From SZUA-100 sp965248135 (GTDB lineage: Bacteria; Pseudomonadota; Alphaproteobacteria; Rhizobiales; Rhizobiaceae): 64,000 bases of DNA. The stretch lies in contig CBDFIN010000012.1 in the NCBI GenBank assembly GCA_965248135.1, forward strand, positions 1,922,001 through 1,986,000. Direction: 5' to 3'. A program made the translations under genes and the position numbers. Below, one piece after another: positions 35,879 to 45,300 of this stretch (position 1 is its first letter; each line of letters starts with the position of its first letter). The notes beneath the pieces were generated by a model. It was not told the DNA's origin. It did no database searches and saw only the letters and a list, made by a program, of their open reading frames with translations.

Positions 35879-37264
35879 GAGTTAACCGCAAATGTTGGTG
35901 ATGGCGTAATTTGAAGGTGGCGTATCATGGATGTGATTCATGCATCCACACATTCCAGAAAAGGAAAGATACGCCATGACAGACACTACAATCACCACCC
36001 TTGTTCAGCCAGGGGAATTTATCGATCATTTGAGCGATGTGCTTCGTTCAGGGGCCCAGGCATTACTGGCTCAGGCTGTTGAAGCGGAAGTGGCTGGTTT
36101 TCTTGAACGCCATGAACAAGAACGCCTTGGTGACGGCAGGGCACGACTGGTGCGCCACGGCCATTTACCTGAGCGTGAGATCCAGACCGGGATTGGCGCT
36201 GTGACAGTCAAGCAGCCACGGGTGCGCGACCGCTGTGGAAAGGGCGCCGGTCAGCTTCGCTTTTCCCCATCTGTTGTGCCCAAATATGTACGCCGCAGTA
36301 AAAGTATGGAAGCCCTTATTCCCTGGCTCTATTTGAAAGGTATATCTTCCGGAGAGTTTCAACCGGCCCTTTCAGCCCTGCTTGGCGCAAAAGCCCCTAA
36401 TCTTTCGGGCGACACCATCCTGCGCCTGCGAAAGGTTTGGCAGGAGGAACTCGATGTCTTTGAGAGGCACGATTTGTCGGCGCGCCATTATGCCTATATC
36501 TGGGCTGACGGCATCTATTTCCAGGCCCGCATGGAACAGGACAGCCAGTGCATGCTGGTAATCATTGGGGCAACGCCGGAAGGCAAGAAAGAGCTTGTGG
36601 GTTTTACAGATGGTTATCGCGAAAGCACCCAGAGCTGGCGAGAGTTGCTGCTTGATTTGAAGGCACGGGGACTTGCCTCTCTTCCCAAGCTCGCTGTGGG
36701 TGATGGTGCCATGGGCTTTTGGGCGGCATTGCGGGAGGTTTTTCCACAAACGCAGGAGCAACGCTGCTGGGTGCACAAGACAGCCAATGTGCTCAACAAG
36801 ATGCCCAAATCCATTCTGGCCAAGGCAAAAGCCGATTTGCACAATGTCTGGATGGCCGAGACCCGGATTGATGCAGAAAAGGCCTTTGATCTGTTCACGG
36901 CAAAATATCAGCTTAAGTACGAGAAAGCTGTTCATTGTCTGACGAAAGACCGCGACGCTCTGCTTGCCTTTTATGATTTCCCGGCCGAGCACTGGGTGCA
37001 TATCCGCACCACAAACCCCATTGAAAGCACGTTTGCAACCGTCCGCCACAGGACCAAAAAAGCCAAGGGCTGTATGAAACGGGATACGGCCAGAGTGATG
37101 GTATTCAAGCTGATCAGGGAAGCGGAGAAAAGCTGGCTCAGATTAAGGGGCAAAAACCAGTTGCCAAAAGTCATCGAAGGCATCACATTTATCGACGGAT
37201 TGGAGAAAATTCCAAACCAAAACGCCGCCTGAAAACCGGCATCACCAACATTTGCGGTTAACTC
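35879..37264 (+). mobile_element. IS256-family insertion sequence, intact, 9-bp target duplication
   Basis: Terminal repeats GAGTTAACCGCAAATGTTGG and its exact inverse, extending at least 25 bp. The target GGAAGTGAA is duplicated at 35870-35878 and 37265-37273. It is 1386 bp long and inserted in the acyl-CoA ligase gene. Confidence 0.93.
35976..37232 (+). CDS. IS256-family (mutator) transposase
   Basis: 418 residues from the ATG at 35976, with AAAGGAAAG upstream. Family features are LRSGAQALLAQAVEAEVAGF, RNGHLP-like RHGHLPEREIQTGIGAVTVK, PWLYLKGISSGEFQPALSAL, YIWADGIYFQARMEQD (first Asp), LAVGDGAMGFWAALREVFPQ (second Asp) and IRTTNPIESTFATVRHRTKK (Glu). Full length, no lesions. Confidence 0.94.
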   Translation: MTDTTITTLVQPGEFIDHLSDVLRSGAQALLAQAVEAEVAGFLERHEQERLGDGRARLVRHGHLPEREIQTGIGAVTVKQPRVRDRCGKGAGQLRFSPSVVPKYVRRSKSMEALIPWLYLKGISSGEFQPALSALLGAKAPNLSGDTILRLRKVWQEELDVFERHDLSARHYAYIWADGIYFQARMEQDSQCMLVIIGATPEGKKELVGFTDGYRESTQSWRELLLDLKARGLASLPKLAVGDGAMGFWAALREVFPQTQEQRCWVHKTANVLNKMPKSILAKAKADLHNVWMAETRIDAEKAFDLFTAKYQLKYEKAVHCLTKDRDALLAFYDFPAEHWVHIRTTNPIESTFATVRHRTKKAKGCMKRDTARVMVFKLIREAEKSWLRLRGKNQLPKVIEGITFIDGLEKIPNQNAA

Positions 37265-37994
37265 GGAAGTGAACATGATGTGATCAAGTTGATCGTCGTA
37301 GGATTGAGACAGTTGGCCTGTGTTTTCATTGTCGGTCCAAAAGTGCGTTCCCTCGTCAGCTATCGTCAGTACATCAATCCGATGATCGCAGGTATCTGCT
37401 GCTGCACGCACTATTTCGCTGGTATGGCAATTGTCAAATCGCTCAGCGGTAATAAGACAACGCACACCAACCAACTTGATGGCATGTATTAACATATCCA
37501 AACTTGTGCGCACCGGCATATTTGCAGGTATTGCATTCATCCGGTGAATTGCAAGATGCGCAACTTGCCATTCTACCCGGTTGGGCATCACAATAACCAC
37601 AACATCGCGCGGGCCGACACCATTCGAGCCAAGTGTCGCTGCAAGATTACCGGCAGCATCCCACAGACCTTTGTGGGTGAGACGATTGCCGCGGTCATCA
37701 ATTACGGCCAGATCATCTGGGTGGGTCTGGACGGTATTATAATATCGATCGACCAGGCTTCCGCCTGGCCACCAGTTCATCCGGCGATAATAGGCATGCC
37801 GTTGCGCCTCTGATGCCAAACAGGGGGGCTTGTGGTCCTGATTTATCATGTCTCGATCAAAGTCATGATTGCGCCTGTTTCCTCCACTTGGCACAAATTT
37901 ATCTACAAATGGCGAAAACACAATAGTGACGTCGCTTTTTTATTTGCCATGTTTGACGGATTTTTGTAATAATCGTTGCCATAATCCCGGAAAA

Positions 37995-38011
37995 TTTGTC
38001 TTGTTGACAAA
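37995..38011. promoter_or_regulatory. Candidate TetR operator in the divergent region
   Basis: TTTGTC TTGTT GACAAA, a perfect 6-5-6 palindrome, 25 bp before the TetR start codon and upstream of the divergent ligase operon. Confidence 0.4.
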
Positions 38012-38036
38012 AATTGCAGCCCATCAGGAGACCCGT

Positions 38037-38693
38037 TTGATCACTGAACCTGCCACTCTTAAAGGGCGCAAGACTCGCACGCAAATCCTGGATGCAACAA
38101 GGAAAGCGCTGGCCCAGTCTGGCTACGTGAATTTGCGCATGGTTGATGTTGCCGAAGCGGCAGGGTTGTCGATGGGTGCGCTTTATCGTTACTTTGATAA
38201 CAAAGAAGATCTGTTCGACAATCTTATTGGTGATATCCACGAAGACCTTTACCGGGCCAGCTACGGTGGTGACCATCGTCTGACCGACAATGCCTATGAG
38301 GCTCTGTTATGCGCAAATCGCGGATATCTTGCCCACTACTATGAAAACCGTGATGTCCTTCGTGCCCTTTTCGAAGTGATGACGGTGGATATCCGGTTCA
38401 GGGATATCTGGTGGGGCATGCGACGGCGGCATATCAAGCGCTTTATGCGTGCCTACAGATCAACAATCGCCAGCAGACAGATGAGTGATATCGATGCGCT
38501 CACAAGATGCGAGGCATTGTGTTCCATGGTGGAAATGAGCGCTTATGTCTGGTTTGCTCAGGAAGAACTGAATTCACAGACCATTTCCATTGATATGGCG
38601 GCCGAAACGATAACAGACATCTGGCATAGCGCTTTCTTTAAAGCCAACAGCGCACTCGCTGAATTGCAGGTTGATAGCAAAAGGAATTGCTAA
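38037..38693 (+). CDS. TetR-family transcriptional regulator
   Basis: 218 residues from the TTG at 38037, which has AGGAG six bases upstream; the frame is open further 5' but without ribosome sites. The DNA-binding domain is KTRTQILDATRKALAQSGYV, NLRMVDVAEAAGLSMGALYR, YFDNKEDLFDNLI. The C-terminal ligand domain is divergent, as usual. It faces the ligase-hydrolase-LLM-SDR operon and probably represses it in the absence of an acyl-CoA or substrate ligand. Confidence 0.88.
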   Translation: MITEPATLKGRKTRTQILDATRKALAQSGYVNLRMVDVAEAAGLSMGALYRYFDNKEDLFDNLIGDIHEDLYRASYGGDHRLTDNAYEALLCANRGYLAHYYENRDVLRALFEVMTVDIRFRDIWWGMRRRHIKRFMRAYRSTIASRQMSDIDALTRCEALCSMVEMSAYVWFAQEELNSQTISIDMAAETITDIWHSAFFKANSALAELQVDSKRNC

Positions 38694-38750
38694 ATCTTGG
38701 AACTAAATAAGCCGCAGATTGCCTTTTTGATGGAACTGGCGGTCGCTGCT

Positions 38751-38911
38751 GCTATAGCGGGACTATTTTAGTGTGATCATGGTTCATCAGGAGCGCACAG
38801 CGACCGGCGCTTACGCGCCGCCCCCGCGGAGGCCTGGGCGTAGCCCAAAATGGCCGTGAGCGAAAGAAATGGTGGAATCATGTTTAGGTCATTTAGCTAT
38901 ATGATCCAGGA
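38751..38911 (+). repeat. Repeat R2, copy b
   Basis: Opposite orientation to copy a (13150-13360). Shared blocks include GTGATCATGGTTCATCAGGA, GACCGGCGCTTACG, CGGAGGCCTGGGCGTAG and ATGGCCGTGAGCGAAA. A 50-codon frame starting at that ATG ends at 39001 and is not conserved in copy a. Confidence 0.55.
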
Positions 38912-38992
38912 ACAGACTGGTGAAGGGCGACCGGTTGTGCTCATCAGCGGCTGTCAGGCAAAAGGTAACAATCAGCCAGCCCGTGTGCTGGA

Positions 38993-40045
38993 ATGTCCTT
39001 AAAGTCAGGATTTAGTCAGGTGAGCGAGCTTCCAGAATTGCAATCAAGTGAACCTTCGTGCGTTGCTCTCACCGGCGGAGTTGGAGGTGCCAAGCTCTGC
39101 CTTGGATTGTCGAGGTTGATTGCCGGACCTGAACTCACAATGATAGCCAATTGTGGCGATGACTTTGAGCATTTCGGGCTGCATATATCGCCGGACATCG
39201 ACACAGTGATGTACACCCTTGCCGGAATAGCCAATTCTGAATACGGCTGGGGTAGGGCAGATGAAACATGGTCGTTCATGACGGCGATGGAACAGTTGGG
39301 CGCTGAAACCTGGTTTCGTATTGGTGATAAAGATCTGGCCGTCAATATAGAGCGAACCCGCCGCCTGCAATTGGGGCAAACGTTGAGCAGGATAACTGCG
39401 GAACTTTGCTCCGCTCTTGGCCTGCAAACCCGGCTTCTGCCAGCCAGCGATGATTATTTGAGAACCATGTTGGAGACCGATATCGGTCTCCTGGATTTTC
39501 AAACCTATCTGGTCAAGGAGCGGGCGGAGCCGGTGGTTTCGAACATCATTTTTGATGGTCATGACAAAGCCAGGGCCGCACCTGGTGTTGTCGAAGCTCT
39601 GTCCTCGCCTCAACTGAAGTCGGTGATCATCTGCCCGTCAAATCCGTTTGTAAGTATCGATCCAATTCTTGCTGCTAGCGAGATCGCCGACGCGCTTAAA
39701 TCTTGCAACGCGCCCGTCATTGCTGTTTCGCCAATCATTGGAGGTCAGGCGTTGAAAGGACCGGCGGCCAAGATGTTTCGCGAATTTGGTATAAAACCGT
39801 CGGCATTGGAAATAGCCAGGCATTATGGCAGTATTATTGACGGCATGGTCCTGGATACGCGGGATGCCGAAATTTCACCCGATATTGCCGGCCTTGGTCT
39901 TCAAACCAGGATCACCAATACAATCATGAATGATATCGAGAGCAAGGTTAATCTTGCAACGGCTGTTCTCGATCTGGCCGAGCGCTGCCGCACCAGTGGA
40001 CCTGTAGATACGCTATTATCCGGCGAGGTGTCCACATGTGGCTGA
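38993..40045 (+). CDS. cofD: CofD/FbiA: 2-phospho-L-lactate (or phosphoenolpyruvate) transferase of F420 biosynthesis
   Basis: 350 residues. CVALTGGVGGAKLCLGLSRL is the diagnostic N-terminal loop. MIANCGDDFEHFGLHISPDI, TVMYTLAGIANSEYGWGRAD and TWSFMTAMEQLGAETWFRIG are highly characteristic of CofD, followed by SNPFVSIDPIL and SPIIGGQALKGPAAKM. It transfers the phospho-lactyl, phosphoglyceryl or PEP moiety from the GDP-activated intermediate to the deazaflavin Fo. It overlaps cofC by 10 nt. The start may be the ATG at 38993 or the GTG at 39020. Confidence 0.92.
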   Translation: MSLKSGFSQVSELPELQSSEPSCVALTGGVGGAKLCLGLSRLIAGPELTMIANCGDDFEHFGLHISPDIDTVMYTLAGIANSEYGWGRADETWSFMTAMEQLGAETWFRIGDKDLAVNIERTRRLQLGQTLSRITAELCSALGLQTRLLPASDDYLRTMLETDIGLLDFQTYLVKERAEPVVSNIIFDGHDKARAAPGVVEALSSPQLKSVIICPSNPFVSIDPILAASEIADALKSCNAPVIAVSPIIGGQALKGPAAKMFREFGIKPSALEIARHYGSIIDGMVLDTRDAEISPDIAGLGLQTRITNTIMNDIESKVNLATAVLDLAERCRTSGPVDTLLSGEVSTCG

Positions 40046-40698
40046 CAATCCCCAGTAAACCATCCATCCATGCAAAACACCGGCTGGCATCATCGCTGTC
40101 TTTGCGGCATTTGTGCGAACTGCACACCCGAATGCTTGAAGATGTCTTGTCAGCAGCCATCGATGTCTCCGGATTGGGTGGTATTTGCCTGGTTACGATG
40201 TGCCCGGATATATCTGTCATTGGCCGACGCTATGGTGCGCTGGTGCTTTCAGAATCAGCCATGCATGGACACAAAAACGCCGTGGCCCTTGCCGCCTGTC
40301 ATCTTCAATCAATCGGGGTAGATCAGATGATGACATTGCCCGGTGACGTTCCGTTGATGACAACGCGTGATCTTGAAACAGTGCTTGCCGCTCATGGTGG
40401 AAGAGACACCATGACATTTGTTCCCGATTATTGCAGGCAGGGGTCGAACTGCATTGTTCTGGCAATGGATTCAGTACCAGCACTGCAGATCGGTTGCGGG
40501 CAGTTCGATAGCCATATTCGATCTGCTCAAGCGAGTGGCTTGGAAACCTGCATCGTGGAGAACAACAATATTGCGCAAGATATTGATACGCCTGATGACT
40601 TGCTCATTCTTTACCAGCGCGGTCGAAATACACGGGCGGGATCATTCCTGCGCGAAATCGAAGTTGTAAAGAAAAGACTTTTTTTTGGAAAACATTAA
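40036..40698 (+). CDS. cofC: CofC: guanylyltransferase of F420 biosynthesis
   Basis: 220 residues. It belongs to the small nucleotidyltransferase family: IPSKPSIHAKHRLASSLSLR with the basic loop, LSESAMHGHKNAVALAACHL, MMTLPGDVPLMTTRDLETVL with the metal-binding Asp, DTMTFVPDYCRQGSNCIVLA and the DIDTPDDLLIL tail. It activates phospholactate, 3-phosphoglycerate or PEP with GTP for CofD. The last roughly ten codons run up to the IS3 fragment. cofE and the Fo synthase genes are not in the window. Confidence 0.87.
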   Translation: MWLTIPSKPSIHAKHRLASSLSLRHLCELHTRMLEDVLSAAIDVSGLGGICLVTMCPDISVIGRRYGALVLSESAMHGHKNAVALAACHLQSIGVDQMMTLPGDVPLMTTRDLETVLAAHGGRDTMTFVPDYCRQGSNCIVLAMDSVPALQIGCGQFDSHIRSAQASGLETCIVENNNIAQDIDTPDDLLILYQRGRNTRAGSFLREIEVVKKRLFFGKH

Positions 40699-40759
40699 AG
40701 CGCATGCAGTGAACAAAATAAGATCTCGGCCAGCATATAAAAGATAGATACCAACTGCA

Positions 40760-41160
40760 ACATAGGCAAACCCCTGCCAGGTTGAGACAAAGGTGAAATC
40801 CGATAGCCACAACATGTTGGGTGCAGGAACGCTGAATTTCCTGTTTACATGATCCCGGAGACACGGGGTGGCCTTATTGCTGAACGTGGTTTTTATCGGC
40901 TTTCCACGTATAACTCCCTGTATTTCAAGCTGTTTCATTAATCGTGCCACAGTGCAGCGCGCCACTTCAAAGCCCTCCCGCTGCATCTGACGCCAGACCT
41001 TGCGCACCCCGTAAACTTGAAAGTTATCATCAAAGACACGCTGTACCTCAGGGCGTAACTCTGCATCACGTTTGGCGCGATCACTGGCCAGATCGGGATC
41101 ACGGGCAATAGCTGCATGGGTATGATATGTTGAAGCGGCAATCGGCAACACCTTGCAGAT
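40760..41160 (-). pseudogene. IS3-family transposase orfB fragment
   Basis: IAASTYHTHAAIARDPDLAS through VYGVRKVWRQMQREGFEVAR to FTFVSTWQGFAYVA is about 85% identical to the orfB at 55435-56280. Homology ends after WQGFAYVA at one side and at the IS21 end on the other, so only the N-terminal third remains. Confidence 0.85.
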
Positions 41161-41161
41161 C

Positions 41162-41330
41162 TGTCAATGAGCGCTTAAAACTGACCCGGGTTTTGCATTT
41201 AAAATTGACCCACCCAGCTTGTGCCAAAACCGGGTAATATTGTCTCATTGATGTCTTGGAGGGTTGCGCAGCGCAGCGCAGTGGCCCCCACGGCAGGCGT
41301 AGCGGAGCGGGGCTGTGGTCAAGCCGGGGC
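41162..41330. mobile_element. IS21-family end remnant
   Basis: TGTCAATGAGCGCTTAAAAC and the next 85 bp repeat the sequence at 9967-10071 almost exactly, followed by the GC-rich tail (GTGGTCAAGCCGGGGCGG) that normally follows istB. No istB is left. Confidence 0.7.
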
Positions 41331-41460
41331 GGTTCAGACGATCCCGCTGGCTGAGATTTGTGAGATTGTATGTCGTTGATTACGCCGTCATAACGCTTGC
41401 GCTGATGGCCATCATAATCACACCGGATTTGACCAATTCAGCTATCTTTGGGATGCAATT

Positions 41461-42024
41461 ATGAGTAATCAGGAGAATGCTGGTTATTCGATGCCGCCCG
41501 AATGCGTGTCGATAGGTTCATTGATCGTCTCCATGCAAAGGCCAACTAAGATGGATGCCCAGACAAGCCCTGACCTTTATCTGGAGGATTTCGCGCCTGG
41601 CATGGTCTACCAGACGCTATCAGCCGATGTGAGCGAGGCAGACATTATCGAATTTGCAGCCAAATTTGATCCTCAGTACTTCCATCTTGATCCAAAAGCT
41701 GCGCGCAAATCCCAATTTGGCGGGCTGATTGCATCAGGCTTTCACACGCTCAGCCTCAGCTTTCGCCAGTTTTTCGATCTCAACCTGTGGCCCAATGCAA
41801 TCGTCGCGTCGCCCGGCATGAGTAATGTCAAGTGGTGGAGGCCAATGCGACCGGGTGACCGGATAATCAGCAAAGCCGAGGTAACGGAAGTGCGACCCTC
41901 GAAGTCCAGACCCGATCGGGGAACGGTGGTGATGCGGCACTCGGCCTGGAACCAGAATGGTGATGAAATCATGTCCGTCATCTGCGCGCATATACTGACA
42001 CGGCGATCGCCACCGGGCGACTAG
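41461..42024 (+). CDS. MaoC-family (R)-hydratase/dehydratase
   Basis: Up to 187 residues; likely real starts are the ATG codons at 41533 or 41551. YLEDFAPGMVYQTLSADVSE, FAAKFDPQYFHLDPKAARKS, FGGLIASGFHTLSLSFRQFF and GMSNVKWWRPMRPGDRIISK form the hot-dog fold with the Asp/His pair of MaoC hydratases. It lies downstream of cofC and may have belonged to the same catabolic module. The stop codon TAG is provided by composite III, which starts at 42021, so the native C-terminus may have been altered. Confidence 0.85.
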   Translation: MSNQENAGYSMPPECVSIGSLIVSMQRPTKMDAQTSPDLYLEDFAPGMVYQTLSADVSEADIIEFAAKFDPQYFHLDPKAARKSQFGGLIASGFHTLSLSFRQFFDLNLWPNAIVASPGMSNVKWWRPMRPGDRIISKAEVTEVRPSKSRPDRGTVVMRHSAWNQNGDEIMSVICAHILTRRSPPGD

Positions 42025-42189
42025 TGGATGAATTTGACATTTGGTACCCACTTGCAGCTTCGTTCATTTTCAAATGTCAAATTCAAAAATTCCACTAGAT
42101 TCAATATCTTGCTAGTGGTTCTTTTGATTCCAACATTTGTAAATAAGGGTGCTGCAGGGGGGAGGCAAATGTTGGAATCGAACCACTAG
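42021..42189. repeat. Palindromic composite III (unit B2 42021-42098, spacer, unit A4 42112-42189)
   Basis: Same order and orientation as composite I, with spacer ATTCAATATCTTG. B2 differs from B1 by only a few bases. Its first CTAG supplies the stop codon of the MaoC gene. Confidence 0.85.
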
Positions 42190-42387
42190 CAAATCCTAAA
42201 AATGAACACCAAGAATTCAATGCTGAAGAGCCCCGGCCAGTATCCCGCAGGATGTATTTTGGCTCTTTCCGCCGATCTGTCCCCAACTGTAATGTTTGAA
42301 TACTGCAAATGCTTGACGCCGCAATCGTCTTTGTTATATCCATGTTCCATCTCCATTTTCTCCAGGGATCGAGCATGATTGTATTTG

Positions 42388-45300
42388 ATGTCCAATCGCA
42401 CCGACAATTTTGAAAAACTGCTCCCTTTTCATAAGGAAATTTTTGCTCTTTTACTGATGTACGGTCTGCCGGTCAGCATAACAGCGTTTTTGCGAGTGGT
42501 GTCTTTTGCCGAGTTGCAAAATCCCGAAACAGGCAAAACTCTGATCTTCTCACAGCTGGGTGATATTTTCAGACAGATGCAACAAAGTGGTTTGATCCAT
42601 GGTCAAACCGGACAGCCTTGGCAGGTTGAAAAAAAGGCGCAGGGTCTTTTGAACCATCCATATGTGCAGGAAAATTACATCCACTGGCTGCCCGGAATTC
42701 AAGAACAGCTCGAAATTGCTCTTAAAGCCAATACAAACCATCCATGGACTTATGATTCAATGCCGGATGATAATAAAATTGCGCTTATCCTGCAACCATT
42801 CAGACTGATCGTTCATCACCCCGAATGGTCACTACAAAAAAAGGGGCAAGCCTTTCAGAAAAAGCTGCAAACAATAGAAAAGAACAGGCAGTTCGCACAG
42901 GATTTCTGGGCCAATGTGCTCGCAATAAGTGAAAATCCGCTGGAAATTTGGCCTTTGCTTACCGAAGATCAAAAAGTCCAGATTTTTGAAAGAATAAAAG
43001 TTCATGTTCTAAATTTTGAACTGCCAGTCGAACTTCTGACAAAGCTCACAAGAAATGGCATGCCGCATATGTGCTGGTTCTCGCTGGCCGAGCTTTATCT
43101 GTTTATGGGAAATATGAGCAAGGCCGCGAACATTTTGGAAAATACAAGTAGCGAGCACATGAATTTTGGCTGGGTCTACTCGATCAATGGCCTTTACCAA
43201 TATCTTATGGGCGACAGGGCGGGCGCACTTGAACAGTTTGAAACTGCCCTGCAGCAATATAAAAAACAGACCCGCAAGCGCAAAGCCTATTTTCCCTTTA
43301 TGGCCGGCCTGTTTTATGTGCTGGCGATGATGCAGGAGGACATCGATAAGTACCGCGCCCGGATAAATGAATTTCTCATCGTTGGACAAAAAGAGCAGCG
43401 CTATGACATGCAACATTACCGGCTGCTTGATCTGTTGTTCAAAAACCATGATGAAGAACAAGATCAATTCTCTTATTCTGATCGGGCTCCACGTGATAGC
43501 TGGCTTGCGGGAAATATCCTCGATATTATTGTCTATGTCATCCTGTTATCATGGGGCGGCAAAACCAGTCAGTTAAAAATATCGACCAACTGGTCCAAAA
43601 CAAAAGACAATCTGCAAAACCATGGCTTTGATGGGATGTTGGCACATCTGCTGATGTTGCAGGACAACAAACCAACCGCGATTTTTTCCATCCCGCGCCC
43701 TGTCGGAGAAGACTGGCAGCGTGCTTTGAAACGACTGGAAGAGCTTGCCAACCCGAAGACTGGAGGTGTGAGCGAAAAAAAGGGCAGTACCGCACGTATT
43801 GCATGGTTTGTCACCTATGAATTTGGCTATGCAAAAGTACAGCCAAAACTTCAAAAACTGACCAAACAAGGAAGCTGGACCAAGGGCCGTAATATTGCCC
43901 TTAAAAAACTGGCAACCGGCTCTTTCACCGAGGCTGAATTAACCGTTGCCGACATGAAAGCCATTTCCTGTATTGAGGTGTGCTTCGATTATAACGGCTG
44001 GGGTACAGAGACCAACTATCAGGTCGAAGCAAAAAATGCAATTCCCATGCTTGCCGGACATCCAGCCGTTATCGCCAGGGATGGACGACCTGTTGAGATC
44101 AGCACATCCAGTCCGGACCTCGTTATCAAAAAAAACCGTGATGAAAGTTATTCACTGGCATTTTCCCAAGCTATCCCCCCTAAACCGGGCAACCAAATAA
44201 TACAACAAAACGACCATCGCATCGAAGTGCTGGAGGTTTCAAAGCAGCATTGCGATATCAGCAAAAAAATCGGACACAAACTCACCGTCCCCAAAGAGGG
44301 CATCAAACAATTGCAATCCCTGGTGCCGAATCTGGCACCACTGGTGCCGGTGCAATCCGATTTGGCGGGAAGCAGCGATGAACTTGAAAGCATTGCCGCC
44401 AATTCGACCTTGCAGGTTCATCTTGGCCCGGTGGATGAAGGTTTTGCCGCCGAGTTTCTGGTTGAACCCATCGATAAAAGCGGCAAGCTGTTTCATCCGG
44501 GAAAGGGCGGGGAACATATACTGGTCGAGCTTGGCAATAAAAAAGTACAGACCGAGCGAAACCTCCAAAAGGAACGCAAATACTATCGCGATGTGTTGCG
44601 CAGCTCCGATACCATGCAAGATATGGAGGAGGAACCTTTTCGCTTTTATGCTGACGGGCCACAGCAATGCCTTGAACTGCTCGATGCGCTTAAATCCTGT
44701 GATCAAGAAAAGGTAAATGTCAGGTGGCCGGAAGGGGAAAAGCTACGGTTGCACCAGCAACTGAACTTCTCCAACCTGTCGCTTGAAATAAAGAAAAGCG
44801 GTACAGACTGGTTTGAAGTCGGCGGCGACATTCAAATTGACGATAAAACCATGATGAGCATGGCGAACTTGCTGGAATATATCAACCAGAGCTCATCGCG
44901 TTTTCTCGATATGGGCGATGATGGTTTTCTGGCGCTGGAGCAATCATTATTTCGGCAATTGAAGCAACTGTCGGGCATTTCTGAAGGGGGCAAGGTCCAT
45001 GCACTGGCAAGCTCTATTCTGGCCGAAATAGGTGATAATGCCGGTAAGTTGAAAAGCTCTAAATACTGGCAGGATCATCATGACCAATGGGAGCGCTCGT
45101 TCGATAAATCCACACCGCTGCCATCCACCTTGCAAGCTGATATGCGCGACTATCAACATATCGGATATAACTGGCTGGCGCGTCTGTCGGACTTGAATAT
45201 CGGCGCGTGTCTTGCCGATGACATGGGGCTTGGAAAAACCTTGCAGGCGCTGGCGATCATGCTCTTACGCGCCCAAAATGGCCCCGCTCTGGTGGTCGCC

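Larger units (their letters stand above)
34819..37849 (-). pseudogene. AMP-dependent acyl-CoA ligase, interrupted by IS256 and frameshifted near the 3' end
   Basis: The first part starts at the ATG at 37849: MINQDHKPPCLASEAQRHAY, VDRYYNTVQTHPDDLAVIDD, then LDHIMFTS at the IS256 border. It resumes beyond the IS as FTSSTTGLPKAVMHSSNSLA, the adenylate-forming P-loop, then FITVLWGMTEGGMTTCVPDE and GFFRTGDLAILDNEGYLQIT. Near 34945 a one-base shift ends the frame early, while the expected tail (MPMTPAGKVRKNEVRTWLAA) sits in the next frame, ending with TGA at 34821-34819. It is dead twice over. The likely role was CoA activation of a carboxylic acid for the downstream enzymes. Confidence 0.85.

Noticed and set aside
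37869..38036. Longer TetR protein starting upstream
   Set aside because: The extra 56 codons contain no family sequence or ribosome site, overlap the divergent promoter region and include the putative operator.
41998..42012. Another R1 end (CACGGCGATCGC) in the MaoC tail
   Set aside because: Only 12 bases match and the sequence then diverges while coding for the MaoC C-terminus; probably coincidence.
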